Assembly: GCA_043228905.1 (NCBI GenBank)
Contig: JBHGNT010000022.1
Span: 8,122,001 to 8,186,000, forward strand
Direction of reading: 5' to 3'
From: Azolla caroliniana
Taxonomy: Eukaryota; Polypodiophyta
DNA length: 64,000 nucleotides
Made by a program: the position numbers and the translations under genes. Below are positions 31,432 to 42,884 of the stretch, piece after piece (position 1 is the stretch's first letter; every line of letters begins with the position of its first letter). The notes beneath the pieces were generated by a model, which saw nothing but the letters and a program-made list of their open reading frames with translations, searched no databases and had not been told where the DNA came from.

Positions 31432-31687
31432 TGTATTCTCAAATCAATTCTAATAAACATCAGTCTTTAGCTCTCATTACTTATCTTGTATCCATTCTCT
31501 TTCTTTCTCTATATTAATACACCCATTCTTCTCTTGGCATTTCGTTCCTTTCTTCTCGTGTTCCCTTATATCTTTCTTCCATCACTCTATCTTTTATTCT
31601 TAGTTTTGACAATTTGATTCGAATTCCCTCTCTATCTCTCTCTCTCTCTCGGTCTCTCTCATCCTCCTCTATAACCATCATGAAACA

Positions 31688-32851
31688 ATGGCCGCCATTA
31701 ACTCAGAAGAATGTCCCACCCTTGTTGCAGGAATGGAGAATCTAAAATCCAAGTTCGCATCTCTTGAAGTAGAGAATCAATGTCTAGTTGGGGATCTACA
31801 AAATGTTACTATAGAGGATCAACAACAACAAGAGGAGTTCACGCAACGGGCTCAACAATTAGAGTCGACAATCGTAGTGTTAAAACAACAAAGGGTGGAA
31901 GGTCAAGGACTTATCAAGGAACCCAAAATCAGCCTCCTAGCTAAATTTGATGGTTTGAGGGCACATTTCCAAGGTTTCTTGAATCAAGTACGGTTGGTGA
32001 TTCAAATGCATCCCATGCGTTATCCAACAAATGCATCACGAGTCGGGTTGGTGGGCACCCTATTGACTGCCATAGCGTTGTCGTGATTTGCTCCAATCCT
32101 AGAGACAAATTCTCCTCTACTGGATAACTTTGAGGAATTTATCAAAGAATTTAAGGCTTGTTTCGGAGATACTGATGGGGCGAGAACGGCTATCAACAAG
32201 ATTCCTACACTACGTCAAGGTGATCAGCCAACTTTGACATATGCAGCCAATTTCAGTCTCATTGCAAGCGATATTCCTTGGGATGAGCAAGCCATAATGG
32301 AGCAATTCGGTTCAAGCCTTCGTAGTGATGTCAAAGACTTACTTCTTACCTTCCCCGAGGATCCAAGGTCACTTACAGAAGCTATTAGTTGAGAAATACG
32401 ATGTGATAATCACCTTTTTGAACGTCAATGTGAGCGACAACAACAAATAACAAGATCAAGATTCACACCAACTTATGCATCAGTAACTGCGCAATCATCC
32501 CCAAGGCAAACATATAGCCCTACTCCAACTCCAAGGCAAACACGTGGTCCAGTCCCAATGGATAGTCCTACACCCATGGAGATCGATATCACTCAACAAC
32601 GAGGACCGTTTTCGGACGAAGAGAAGCAAAGACGCCGAGCAAACCGTCTGTGCTTATATTGCGGAGGTCTAGGATGTATAGCCATTCATTTCTCTCGTAG
32701 GCCGAGACGTCAGGTAAATCAAATTCACTATGAAAATAAAAATGAGTCCAACATTTTAAAAACAGTTAGTGAATCTAATATTATGAATAATCCACCCTTG
32801 TTGAATAAGTTTGAATTCCTAAGCCAATTAGAAGAGGAGTCAAATGAATAA
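31688..32851 (+). pseudogene. Gypsy gag, two in-frame stops
   Basis: One frame throughout, interrupted by TGA at 32084-32086 and near 32392. The start is MAAINSEECPTLVAGMENLK with a coiled-coil segment (LKSKFASLEVENQ). The middle part resembles the retrotransposon gag fold (FEEFIKEFKACFGD). The knuckle near 32650 reads CLYCGGLGCIAIHF, in which His and the last Cys are lost. Capsid function was presumably lost with them. Confidence 0.8.
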
Positions 32852-33049
32852 GTCCGGCCAAAATAACATATTAGAAGGCTCAACAACCCTATATAAGTTG
32901 TTTTTGTATGTACAAGTTTAGGTGTACATACATTACGTTGTAAGCCTATGGGCGAATAACTTTTACTTGTACTTTTCTCTATGTTTTAATACTATTGAAG
33001 AAAATCTTTCAAGGAAAAAAAAAGTCCGGCCAAAATAGGAGCCATTTGG

Positions 33050-33505
33050 TTGGACAACCCTAGATATGTACAACCTAGTGTGGGTTTCATTTCTTCCAAG
33101 CATGTTAGTAGAGTCTTCTCAGCCCAAGTACAAGTTAGGACACTGAGTTGTCAACTTCAAGTCCAAGCCCTCTTAGATACTGGAGCCAATTCTTGTTTCA
33201 TGGATAGAGATTTTGCCCAAAAACACCAAATATCCTTTCATACACCTCCTTGTCTAGTTTCCGTAGTAGTGATTGATGGACGTCCCATAGCTTCCGGGAA
33301 GATATTCGAAGAGTCTTAGCCAATACACATACTCTTAGGTGATTTAGGATGTGTAGTTTCCTTTAACATAATCCGTAGTCCTGAGCATCCAATTGTCCTT
33401 GGTTTGCCATGGTTCGACTACATAACCCTAGAATCGATTGGAGGAAGTGAGAAATTTGGTGCCCTTCAACAAAAAATATCATTGCCAAGGATCGAACTCA
33501 GGATT
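33050..33505 (+). pseudogene. Gypsy retropepsin and start of the RT linker
   Basis: Reads VQALLDTGANSCFMDRDFAQ with the D-T-G catalytic triplet. After a stop at 33317 it continues HPIVLGLPWFDYITLE, the conserved flap and LPWF segment. The frame is cut at 33505 by Copia I and resumes at 39336. Confidence 0.8.
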
Positions 33506-33510
33506 ATTCT

Positions 33511-33902
33511 TGTTGAGCGGCAAGCTCAACCGGAGCCGGATCGGCTGAATAAGCCAGAGCCGGTAAGCGAGACGGATCGGGCGAAACGGATCGGTATGAC
33601 GGTGAGCAACCGAACCGGCAAGCAGTGGAGGCCGGGTGCAATCCGTAACCGGAAGTCCAATCGGAAGCCTAGTATAGGATAGACTACTAGGTAGCTATAG
33701 TCAGATGCTCGTGTGAGCATTGAAGTACATGGTACTTCTGTCAGTCCCAAGAGGACTTGTATAAATAGTGCTACATAGCACGTGTGTGCATAGAGTCTTG
33801 ATATAATTTTGAAATTGTGTTCTGCTCTCTCTCTGTCTCTCTCTGTCTCTCTCTCTCTATGTTGTTCTCTGTTTTACGCTTCCGCAAACACTTACGTTTA
33901 CA
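33511..33902 (+). repeat. Copia I 5' LTR
   Basis: 392 bp, TGTTGAGCGG to TTTACA. It differs from the 3' LTR mainly by a 14-base gap near 33692 and CT microsatellite length. A TATAAATA box lies at 33760-33767. Confidence 0.95.
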
Positions 33903-33914
33903 TGGTATCGGAGC
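33903..33914 (+). other. Copia I primer-binding site
   Basis: TGGTATCGGAGC, one base off the usual initiator-Met complement TGGTATCAGAGC, directly after the LTR. Confidence 0.9.
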
Positions 33915-33996
33915 GCAAGGGTTGAGAACCTCTGTTGCAGACATTTTCTCTTGAGAAGAAAACCCTAATAGGTCGAAAACAGACACAGTAGAAGAC

Positions 33997-36900
33997 ATGG
34001 ATAGAGGCATGACTACGTCGCTCCCGGTTGAGAAGCTCGACAGGAGCAACTACGCATCCTGGTCTTACAAGATGCACCAGTACTTGCTTGGACACGGGTA
34101 CTGTAGTTATGTCGAAGGAGCGAATGATGCGGCGCCCGACTCGGCACATAAGGACTTCTCGGTATGGGAACAGGCGGCAAGCAGGGTGATGTACTGCTTT
34201 GCGTCCAGTGTCGGCGATCAGCTGCTCAGCCACATCCGTGACGCCAAGACACCGAAGGATGCTTGGGGTAACCTGAAAAAGGTTTTCGCCGCAAGCACCA
34301 CTGCCCGGAAGCTGCAACTCAGACAGGAGTTGAGCAATGTTCGACAGAAGAACATGTCCGTGGCAGACTACACGGGCCGGATAAAGGAGATCTGCGACTC
34401 GCTCGCCTCTATCAATGTTACCGTAGAGGAAGACGAGCTGGTGCAGGTATGTCTCGGAGGCCTAGCGTCCAAGTTCAGAGCGTTCCGGACTGCGGTGTGT
34501 ACAAGGGAGAATACCCCCTCATTCTTCGACTTACAGTCGATGCTCCTTGTAGAGGAGAACCACGCTGGTGCATCTACCAGTGCATCCCCGGACAACCGAA
34601 TGTTGTACACGGGAACGGATCGGTTCCGTGGGCGTGGTGGAAGAGGTGGGTCGGCACGCAATGGAGACGGCCGGCGAGAGCAGGAACGGAGGCACTATGA
34701 GCGTGCCGACAGTCGTTCTGGGACTTCCACAAGAAGGGGGAGTCAAGGCGGTGCCGGAGGCCGGCAAGAAAAATCCGCTACAGAATGCTGGTATTGTGGC
34801 AAAAAAGGCCACACGAAAAGTGAGTGCTGGAGAAAGCGTGCCGATTTGGACAAATCCGGATCCGGCAAGACCGGTAAGGATGGCCGACAAAACTCGCACT
34901 ACGCAAACGGATCAGGAGGATCCGGAACCGGAAAGGCCGGTAAGGGGCCAGCCTTGGTGATGAATCACAAGGCAAACTCAATGAAGAAGACCACTTCCAA
35001 AACGGAGGAAGTGTGGTATGTTGATTCTGGCGCGTCGAACCACATGACGAGCCACAAAGAGTGGTTCTCCTTTCTGGAGAAACCGGATCAACCAGGAGTA
35101 GTCGAAACCGGAGACGACACTCCTCACCCAATCGTGCACATCGGAGAAGTCCCTCTAAGCCACGTCGGACAGAAAGGGAAGCTGATGAACGTATTACACG
35201 TTCCGACAATCACGAAGAACCTGGTGTCCGTCGGTCAGATTGTCGACCAGGGGATGCAGGTGCGGTTTACGCACCTCGGGTGCTTCATTGAGGATGAGGG
35301 CGAAGTCATTGCGCAAGGGCGCAGAGACGGGAGGATGTTTATCCTCAACACCAATGACTTTGGCACTGCTCTGTTCGCAAAACGACAGAAGGTCGAGTCG
35401 GACATCGACCTGTGGCACAAGTAGATAGGCCACGTCAACTACCGGAGGCTTCAAGACCTACAAACGAAACAAGTAGTTTTCGGTTTGCCGAAGTTCAGCG
35501 GCCGGAGAGCCGAAATTTGTGAAGCCTGCCAACTTGGGAAGCAACACCGACTTCCATTCCCCACCGAACGGAACCGGAGCCGTAACAAGCTCGATCTCAT
35601 CCATTTGGATGTGTGGGGACCGGCACAAAGTGTAAGCCTTGGCAGGAGCCGATACTTCGTCTCCTTCATCGACAACTATACTCGACATACTTGGATCTAC
35701 CTCATTGAGCGGAAGAGCGAAGTCTTCGACTGTTTCCGGAGCCTCCAGAAGATGGTGGAACGGGAATCGGAGAGGAAGATCAAATGCCTTCGATCGGATG
35801 GCGGAAAGGAATATTTTTACGGCCAATTCACTAGTTATCTGCAGCATAAGGGAATTCGGCGAGAGTTCAGCTGCAGATACACACCGGAGCAAAATGGTGT
35901 GGCCGAAAGGAAGAACTGGACACTCGTCGAAGCGGCAAGGACAATGCTGGAGGAGAAGAGCATGCCCCGGTTCTACTGGGCGGAGGTGGTCCGGATGGCC
36001 GTCTACATACAAAACCGCATTGGTGACAAGGTGTCAGCTCATGAGCTGTATTTCGGGCGCAAGCCGAACTTAAGACACCTTCGGATATTCGGCAGCATAG
36101 CGTATGTGCATGTGCCGGATCAGAAGCAGAGAAAGCTGGATGCAAAATCGGAAAAATGCATCCTAGTTGTCTATGCTCAAGAGCAAAAGGGGTATAAGTG
36201 CTATAACTCCCGGACGAAGGAAGTCCGAGTTAGCCGGGATGTCGAGTTCGATGAATCGGCATCCTGGTACTCCGTACCGACTCCAACTTCCGATCCCGAC
36301 CCAATGCCGGAAGATCAGGCCAGTGAGCCTGAATCAGCCCTGGCAGAGGATGATGAAGCCGGGACTCAAGATGAGAGTCCGGAATCGTTACGGTTGAGTG
36401 GACCGAATGAGCGACTGAGTCGGTTAGACCGGTCGGATGAAGAGACGGCAAGTGGTGGAGACTCTGCCGTGCTCTCCCCGCGCAAGGAACCGAGGAAACG
36501 GTTCATGCGCAAAGAGAAGGGGAAGAGGAAGATGTCGGAATTCGAAACCGGCAACGATGAGTCGGATCAGTGCATATCCGACTCCGGAAAGGAGAAAGGC
36601 GGATCTTCGGCAACGAAGACCGAACTGGCCAAGAAGGGCCTCAAATCAGGTGACGGTGCGTTGCGCCGATCAACCCGCCAGAAGGATCCCGTCATGCGGT
36701 ACAGGTACAATGAATACATGGCGCATCATTATGTGTACATGACTAAAGTGACAGAAGTGCGTGAGCTGGAGAGCTACGCAGAAGCGGCAAAGGGCGCAAA
36801 TTGGCGTGATGCTATGGACGAAGAAATGCGGGCACTCGATGCCAACGAAACTTGGGACCTAGTTGATCCTCCCCGTCACTGTAAACCGATCGGATGCAAG

Positions 36901-38691
36901 TGGGTGTACAAGGTCAAGTACAATGTTGACGGTTCTGTTAACCGGTACAAAGCCCGGTTAGTGGCGAAGGGATACGCGCAGACCCACGGAATCGACTACG
37001 ACGAGACCTTCGCTCCTGTGGCGAAGATGACGACGGTTCGTGTGGTACTGGCGGTTGCTGCGGCAAGGGGGTGGCATCTTCACCAGATGGATGTGAAGAA
37101 GGCCTTCCTTCAAGGAGAGCTTGAAGAAGAAGTCTTTATGACTCAACCCCCCGGATTTCAATTAGAGATGAACAAGTCGGCGGTATGCCGACTGAAGAAG
37201 TCGCTTTACGGCTTGAAGCAAGCCCCCCGAGCTTGGAACGCGAAGATCACGCACCGGTTCCGTAAGCTGGGGTTTGTTGTCTCTAAGTCGGACTCTTCGT
37301 TGTTCATCCGGCAAGGCTCTGACAGTCTGGTATGTATACTCTTGTATGTGGATGATTTAGTCATCACCGGACCAGGTCTTCCCGAAATCAACCGCGTCAA
37401 GTCCAAGGTGTCGGACGCATTCGAAATGAAGGACCTGGGGGACCTTCATTATTTTCTTGAGATCGAAGTGATCCGGACCCCCGACGGCATATTGCTCTCA
37501 CAACGACATTACGTGTTGAATATGTTGTATAAGTTTGGCATGGCGGATTGCCGACCTGTCTCCACACCCCTGGACCGGAACCAGAAGCTCCGTCCCAACT
37601 CCGGACCGGCCTACAATGAGAAACGGTTCCGACAGGTTGTCGGAAGCCTGATCTACTTAACCATCAGCCGACCCGACATCAGCTATCCGGTCGGCATGGT
37701 AAGTCAGTTCATGCAGAAGCCGACCGTGGAGCACCTTCAGTGCGTGCAACGAATATTACGGTATGTCAGCGGCACTAAGGACCGGGGACTGCTATACCGG
37801 CGAGGTATACCCGAAGAGCTTGTCGGTTACACAGATGCTAACTGGGCCGGCGATGCGTCAGATCGCCGCTCCACTTCCGGATACATGTTCTCCATAGGTA
37901 GCGCAGCCGTTGCGTGGAGCAGCAAGAAGCAGCCCACAGTGGCTTTGTCAAGCACTGAGGCTGAGTATCGGGCTGCTACCGTTGCCACTTGTGAAGCCAT
38001 CTGGCTTCGGCGACTGCTGCGAGACTTGCGGATCGAGGTACCGACCCCGATCCCGATTTACTGCGATAACATGAGCAGCCTGCAGCTCTCCAGGAACCCT
38101 GTGTTCCATGCTCGCACAAAGCACATCGAGGTGCACTACCACTTCGTGCGTGAGCGAGTCCTGAGAGGTGAAGTTGACCTACGGTATGTTCATACGGATC
38201 GGCAAGTTGCCGACATCTTCACCAAGCCGCTCGGATCGGACAAGTTGCAGCACTTTACCGACATGCTTGGTATTCAGCATCTCGACGTGCCGCACTTGAG
38301 GGGGAGAAACAAGGGCAAAGTCGACACATTCGAACAGGTCGGAGCAAGCGGCTGTGAAGAAGAGTTGTGCACTCAGGAAGAGAAGTGCATGTTGTGCGGA
38401 GGTCATCACGACAGTACTAACCATGATGCGGAGTCGAATGAAGAATTCGATTTCGGTTCACCGGCTGAAGAAGCCGAGGGAAGCATGGAGAAGGCCAAGA
38501 CTCGGAAGTGGTCTGATGTGGTGAGAGGCCTGAAGCCGGAAGTCGAATCGGAGTGTACCGATTCGGACAAGAGCTGGAACGAGTCGGAGATAGCTAACTC
38601 GGATCAACAGATGGATCCGGATGAGTCGGATCGACTGAAGGCCAAGGGGACACGGACACAGCGGAAGTCGATGCCATCGTGGGAGAACTGA
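33997..38691 (+). pseudogene. Copia I gag-pol polyprotein, one in-frame TAG
   Basis: One 1564-residue frame, broken only by TAG at 35422-35424 (codon 476). Domains by residue: gag 1-260; CCHC knuckle CWYCGKKGHTKSEC 264-277; protease with D-S-G at 343-345; GAG-pre-integrase around 470-510, where the stop sits in ..LWHK-stop-IGHVN; integrase with D538, D601 and E637 (exact D-x35-E); acidic spacer about 760-890; RT with YVDD at 1117-1120; RNase H with TDANWAG from 1279. After FTKPLGSDK (about 1408) an unusual tail of some 155 residues follows, with CMLCGGHHDSTNHD at 1464-1477 and WSDVVRG. Without the TAG it would encode every enzyme needed to move. Confidence 0.95.
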
Positions 38692-38912
38692 CGGATCGAC
38701 AAGCGCCGGAGTCACAACAACGTGAGTGCTGAATGGGCCTATTGAGCAGACATGCCAACCGAGAGGGTCAAGGCGCGCAGAACCAAAGGGGTCGCGGCAA
38801 ACGGGACCGGACCGGACGAGGAGCGCAAGCAAGGCGGAGTGACGCCAGGAGAAGTCGGTTGGAAGAACCGACTGTCACAGAGGTCGACACTACAACCCCA
38901 CCTCAGGTTGAG
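38692..38912 (+). other. Copia I region between stop and purine tract
   Basis: A second frame here (Arg/Gly-rich, ending DTTTPPQVELEGG) matches the tails of Copia II and of the fragment at 50338. The C-terminal extension probably once ran through this part, and a frameshift near 38680 now ends it earlier. Confidence 0.5.
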
Positions 38913-38926
38913 CTTGAGGGGGGGAG

Positions 38927-39335
38927 TTTTGAGCGGCAAGCTCAACCGGAGCCGGATCAGCTGAATAAGCCGGAGCCGGTAAGCGAGACGGATCGGGCGA
39001 AACGGATCGGTATGACGGTGAGCAACCGAACCGGCAAGCAGTGGAGGCCGGGTGCAATCCGTAACCGGAAGTCCAATCGGAAGCCTAGTATAGGATAGAC
39101 TACTAGGTAGCTATAGTCTCGTAGTAAGTGTCAGATGCTCGTGTGAGCATTGAAGTACATGGTACTTCTGTCAGTCCCAAGAGGACTTGTATAAATAGTG
39201 CTACTTAGCACAGTGTGTGCATAGAGTCTTGATATAATTTTGAAATTGTGTTCTGCTCTCTCTCTGTCTCTCTGTCTCTCTCTCTCTCTCTCTGTTGTTC
39301 TCTGTTTTACGTTTCCGCAAACACTTATGTTTACA
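38927..39335 (+). repeat. Copia I 3' LTR
   Basis: 409 bp. It starts TTTTGAGCGG where the 5' LTR has TGTTGAGCGG, and ends TTTACA followed by the ATTCT target-site copy. Confidence 0.95.
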
Positions 39336-39714
39336 ATTCTCTTGAAGAATATAGTTCTACCAATGCACCATCGCCTTTTTCTCAAATTTCAGCCATCGCA
39401 TTGCAACAATTGCACCAAGTGGGAGGCAAGGAGGACCTTTTCTTATTTGCAGTATCAGTAACACCTTCTAGTGCCACTCAAGGGAATTCAGACATCCAAA
39501 TTCCCTAAACATATCAAGACTATGTTGATGTTTTCGACAAAGTCAAAGCTAGTATTCTTCCAAAGCATCGATCGTACGACTGTCCTATTGATCTCCAACT
39601 ATGGGGTCCAATTTACAATTTATCGCCCATTGAGCTTGAGGTTCTTCAAGAATACATCGAGGAAAATCTTGCACATGGGTTTATTCGACATTCAAAGTCT
39701 CCAGCTCTCACAGA
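39336..39714 (+). pseudogene. Chromodomain Gypsy: protease/RT linker and start of RT
   Basis: Continuation of the frame cut at 33505. It reads YSSTNAPSPFSQISAIALQQ, a stop, then DVFDKVKASILPKHRSYDCP, LSPIELEVLQEYIEENLAHG and FIRHSKSPA, the N-terminus of a Gypsy RT. The rest of RT is missing, with foreign sequence from 39715 on. Confidence 0.85.
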
Positions 39715-40165
39715 CACACCAAGCGCGGACTAGGACGGAGCACAGATGATGGGGCTACGAGCGATGGATGAACTTGGAGCTAGATGTGATGAGGCTAGGA
39801 ACTCTAGATGTTGTGAGCAACATGAGGGCATGAAGACATAGCTAAAGATCAAGGAGACAAAGATGAGGTGAAATAAGAATACTAGATTGATGTGTCAATG
39901 ACTGGTGTTGAATCCCTTAAAAGGGACCAAGAAGGTTACAAGTATTTATACTGTGAGTTGAAGTACATGCATTAGAATATTCTTGAGAATATTTTGGAGA
40001 ATATTCTAGAACCTTCTAGTTCTAGAACTTTCCAAAAATTCATAGGATGTGAATAGATAATCTATGAAGATATACATAACATGATTATGTACTTGGATGT
40101 GTTGGTTACATATAACACTTGACTATAATATAAGAGTTCAAGAGTTCAAATCTTGAAATATAACC
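39715..40165 (-). repeat. LTR-like segment with heat-shock elements, minus orientation
   Basis: Reading the minus strand from 40165: tRNA-like antisense box (TTGAACTCTTGAACTC), heat-shock-type elements (40020-40032, 39999-40016, 39975-39982), TATAAATA (39943-39950), a hairpin-forming segment and CT-rich DNA. The ATAAATACTTxxxxxxACCTT and TCAACACCAGT stretches match the solo LTR at 28086. I find no TG..CA ends or target-site repeat, so it is a truncated or rearranged LTR. Confidence 0.5.
39999..40032. promoter_or_regulatory. Heat-shock-type elements
   Basis: GAATATTCTAGAACCTTC (39999-40016) is a perfect four-unit GAA/TTC alternation. TTCTAGAACTTTC (40020-40032) adds three units. Confidence 0.6.
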
Positions 40166-40763
40166 GGTCCTCTTCTGCCGGTAGTAGAAAGCCACCCCCA
40201 CCGATGTTGAGCTCCCGTAGCATTATGTCGGTGAACGTGTGCCCTATGCTGGCCGGATCTCGTAAACTTGGGTCCAACGCGACCCCCTTTATCCGTAACT
40301 CGTTGCCCTCTAGCAAGGCTGTTGTGACTGACCTCACCTTCTGGTCCACAGTCTTGTACTTTGTATCTACTCGGGCCGTCCGATCTGTCTCGAGCCCATT
40401 ACCAAAGTCGGCGATGACTTCGTACATCTTTACCAAACATACCAGAATCGTCCGGTCCTCATTAAGGCCTTGTCCGAACACCTCCCGTAACTTCCCCAAG
40501 GTGTCATCGAAAGAGACCGCCTCCACGGCTCCGTTGATTTCCTCTTCAGGGCCGAGGACTCCGCATGCCCGAAGTCGCTCCTCCGCCCGCTTCTTTCCCC
40601 GGCCAACTACGCCGGCTATTATACAGCCTTCGCTATTGGAGAACCAAAATTTCCTACCTATGGTATAGGTCTTTTTGCCTATAGTACATCTGTGGGGTTT
40701 TTTCGAGGTGTGGGGACTATCGCGGCCCCATGCCTTGATAGCCCTCTCTAAAAATCCTCTCAA
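40166..40763 (-). pseudogene. Gypsy II pre-RT region
   Basis: An open frame that reads SFDDTLGKLREVFGQGLNED, ILVCLVKMYEVIADFGNGLE, VDTKYKTVDQKVRSVTTALL and DPASIGHTFTDIMLRELNIG. The same order appears in Gypsy III (about 45790-46330). It lies between protease and RT in this lineage, with no known enzymatic domain. After GGFLLPAEEDR the homology stops at 40165, where LTR-like sequence begins. Confidence 0.75.
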
Positions 40764-40804
40764 TTTTCGCCACCAAGGGTCTCGCGGTTATGCTCATGGT
40801 TCAG

Positions 40805-42049
40805 TCACACCGTCAAGAACTGGACCGAGTGACGCCCGTCCTGGCTCTTGAACTGTGCATATGCCGAACCATTGTCCAACACCTTTGTCTCCATCCGTGC
40901 CACCGTGATGTACGGTTCCCCGAGTATAATCGGATGCGAGGACGTCTCCTGCATGAAGAAGTGTTGATCGAACCCGACATCGCCGATTTTCACTCGTACA
41001 TTCAGGCAGGCTCTATGTAGCTCTTCCGTGGCGCGCGTTGCTGCCCGTATTTTCCACCCGTGCTTGGTGTTGATCGGCCACTTCCCCTTCTTGTAGAAGT
41101 TCATGGACATCAAGTTGATTTCTGAACCGTGGTCCACCAACGCCACCACCGACTCCTGAACATCTCCGATCCTAACGGGGGTCTCCGTGGTTGCTCTGAC
41201 CCAATGTGGCCTTGAATAGTGTCTCTCCTCCAACTTGTCTTCTAGAGCCATGTCTTCTTGGTGCGTCGTTCGTACCTCCGCCAGCTTCTCCGGCTCCGGC
41301 TCTGTCGAAAGCCCTTTCCACTTCACCAAGTCCACGATGGAGTTGTGGAACTCCTTCTTGGCGATTCCGAGCACTTCCCTCAGTGATAGCTCCACTTTGC
41401 TATCGAGGATACGTTCCTCGAGGACCTTTTGCAGGTCCGTAGTCCTCTCTATCTCTGTGCTCAATTGGTACCTGGCCGTCTTGGCTTTATCCGGTGCGCC
41501 GATCCCACCGGCATCATTCTGCTTTTGCCCGAACCGGGTCTCATACCGTTGTGAGGGTCCAGCCCCTCCGGTCTTACCCGCATGCTTGTCCTCCACCGGA
41601 GCCTCATAGTTTTGGCAAGCGGCTTCAACGAAGCCTCTCTTCTCTTTGACCGGGTCACTCCACCCGGTTGCCTCCCGGACCCGTCTTTCTGTGTGGTTTG
41701 CTTCCTCTTTCCTTAGCCGTATGCTGGCAAGGCCTTCTAGCATCAACGGCCAGAATCCGGCTTCCTTCATCTTCCGGACTTGATCACTTCTGACCCGGAT
41801 TCCAGTCGGCGCCGAGTAGTGGACGATCTCCGCGTGGCGAGCCGCCGCTTCTTCCATCAGCCGTTTCATACCCCCTCGTCTGACATTCAGATCTAGGGCC
41901 CTTTGGATCTCGCTAGCGTGCACCCAACCGTTCCATACGTACACCACGTTAGCTCTTACCGCTTCGACGAAGTCCCCGCAGTCCTTACAGGCGGGGCCGA
42001 GGCCTTCGGTCATGGACATGTTCGCCGCCGTCCCTCCATGCTTGTGCAA
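40805..42049 (-). pseudogene. Gypsy II gag C-terminus and retropepsin-like domain
   Basis: A 414-codon open frame. The first half is charged, with a possible zinc-binding pair CKDC. The second half has a helical segment (KVLEERILDSKVELSLREVL), then VVALVDHGSEINLMSMNFYK, the retropepsin active-site strand with D-H-G instead of D-[ST]-G. Later SSHPIILGEPYITVARMETK matches the retropepsin hydrophobic-Gly motif. Gypsy III shows D-Y-G at the same place, so the altered triplet belongs to the lineage. Confidence 0.75.
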
Positions 42050-42099
42050 TCTGGAGGTCCCTCACCATCTAAGTTAGCTCCTCCAGAGCCGCTCCTCCG

Positions 42100-42867
42100 G
42101 ATGAGCCTTTGACCATGCCGGTCGAAGTCGAGCCCGTCTCGAGCCAGTCTCAGGTCTCTTCCCTTCGCGTTGGTGGGGGTACCTCGACCATTCTTGTCGC
42201 AACAGAACCCACCCCCATCAAGCCTTTATCGACCCACTCATGCCGTTTGTCAAAACGACCGCAGACTCTCTTTACCACGGCCCAGTCGGTTGTTAGGCCG
42301 TCATCGGTCTCCAGCAGGAAGCCCACTTTGCTCCCAGTTCCTTGCGTCCACCAATTTAACGAACAATAGGACACGACTTGTATCTAGTATGGTCCGGTCC
42401 AGCGCTGAAAGACATGCGAAGCATTCTTCAAACTCCCAAAGGAGCACTGACGCGTTTCTCCCCTTTTCGGGGGTCTCCACCCATTCCATGAAGTCCCGCT
42501 TCGATAGCCGAAGCACGGCATCAAGCCCGTATTTTTCATGGAGCCAACCTTCAAATTCTTCCCAGGTCCGACTCTTAGCCCGTACCTCAAGCACCTCCAC
42601 CTGGATGCCCGCCATCGCCACCCGAGGAAATCCGGTCAGTCGCCTGTCCTCCGGGATGTCCCTCATCACCATTTCGGCTCAATAAGCCTCCAAATAGCTC
42701 ATGGCGTCCTTCCCACCGAACCGGCCTACCGTGCCGACGACAGCTTCAATAGCCCTATCGAGGGCGCTTGTGCCTTCGTGCGCACTCACTATCCGATCCA
42801 CAACCGAAGCCATGGCTTCTGCAAGATCCGACCCTCTCATCTTTCTATTCCTCTGCCGCCTGTTCAC
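42100..42867 (-). pseudogene. Gypsy II gag, frame-broken
   Basis: Starts RQRNRKMRGSDLAEAMASVV, then GGKDAMSYLEAY with a stop. It continues MVMRDIPEDRRLTGFPRVAM, RTWEEFEGWLHEKYGLDAVL and FEECFACLSALDRTILDTSR, a helical gag-like core, and then an upstream-shifted frame (GWVDKGLMGVGSVATRM). I infer gag from position and composition. Confidence 0.65.
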
Positions 42868-42884
42868 GTGGAGTCCACCAAATA

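Larger units (their letters stand above)
31183..31640 (+). repeat. Chromodomain Gypsy 5' LTR (3' border approximate)
   Basis: Begins with the same 25 bases that follow the purine tract at 44730. Order: antisense tRNA-like segment (31200-31270), six 10-bp heat-shock-type repeats, TATAAATA, then a CT-rich leader. I could not find a clear primer-binding site, so the inner border is a guess. Confidence 0.65.
33511..39335 (+). mobile_element. Copia I: nearly intact LTR retrotransposon
   Basis: LTRs 33511-33902 and 38927-39335, target-site duplication ATTCT (33506-33510 and 39336-39340), primer-binding site at 33903 and purine tract at 38913-38926. The polyprotein frame has 1565 codons and a single stop. 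GC content is clearly higher than in its surroundings, which is typical of a young copy. It is inserted in the chromodomain Gypsy between protease and RT. Confidence 0.97.

Noticed and set aside
34531-36145. Long minus-strand open frames opposite Copia I
   Set aside because: GC-rich shadows of the Copia polyprotein with no motifs of their own.
40153-40668. 171-codon + strand frame
   Set aside because: Antisense of the Gypsy II pre-RT frame, which has a homologue in Gypsy III; the + frame has none.
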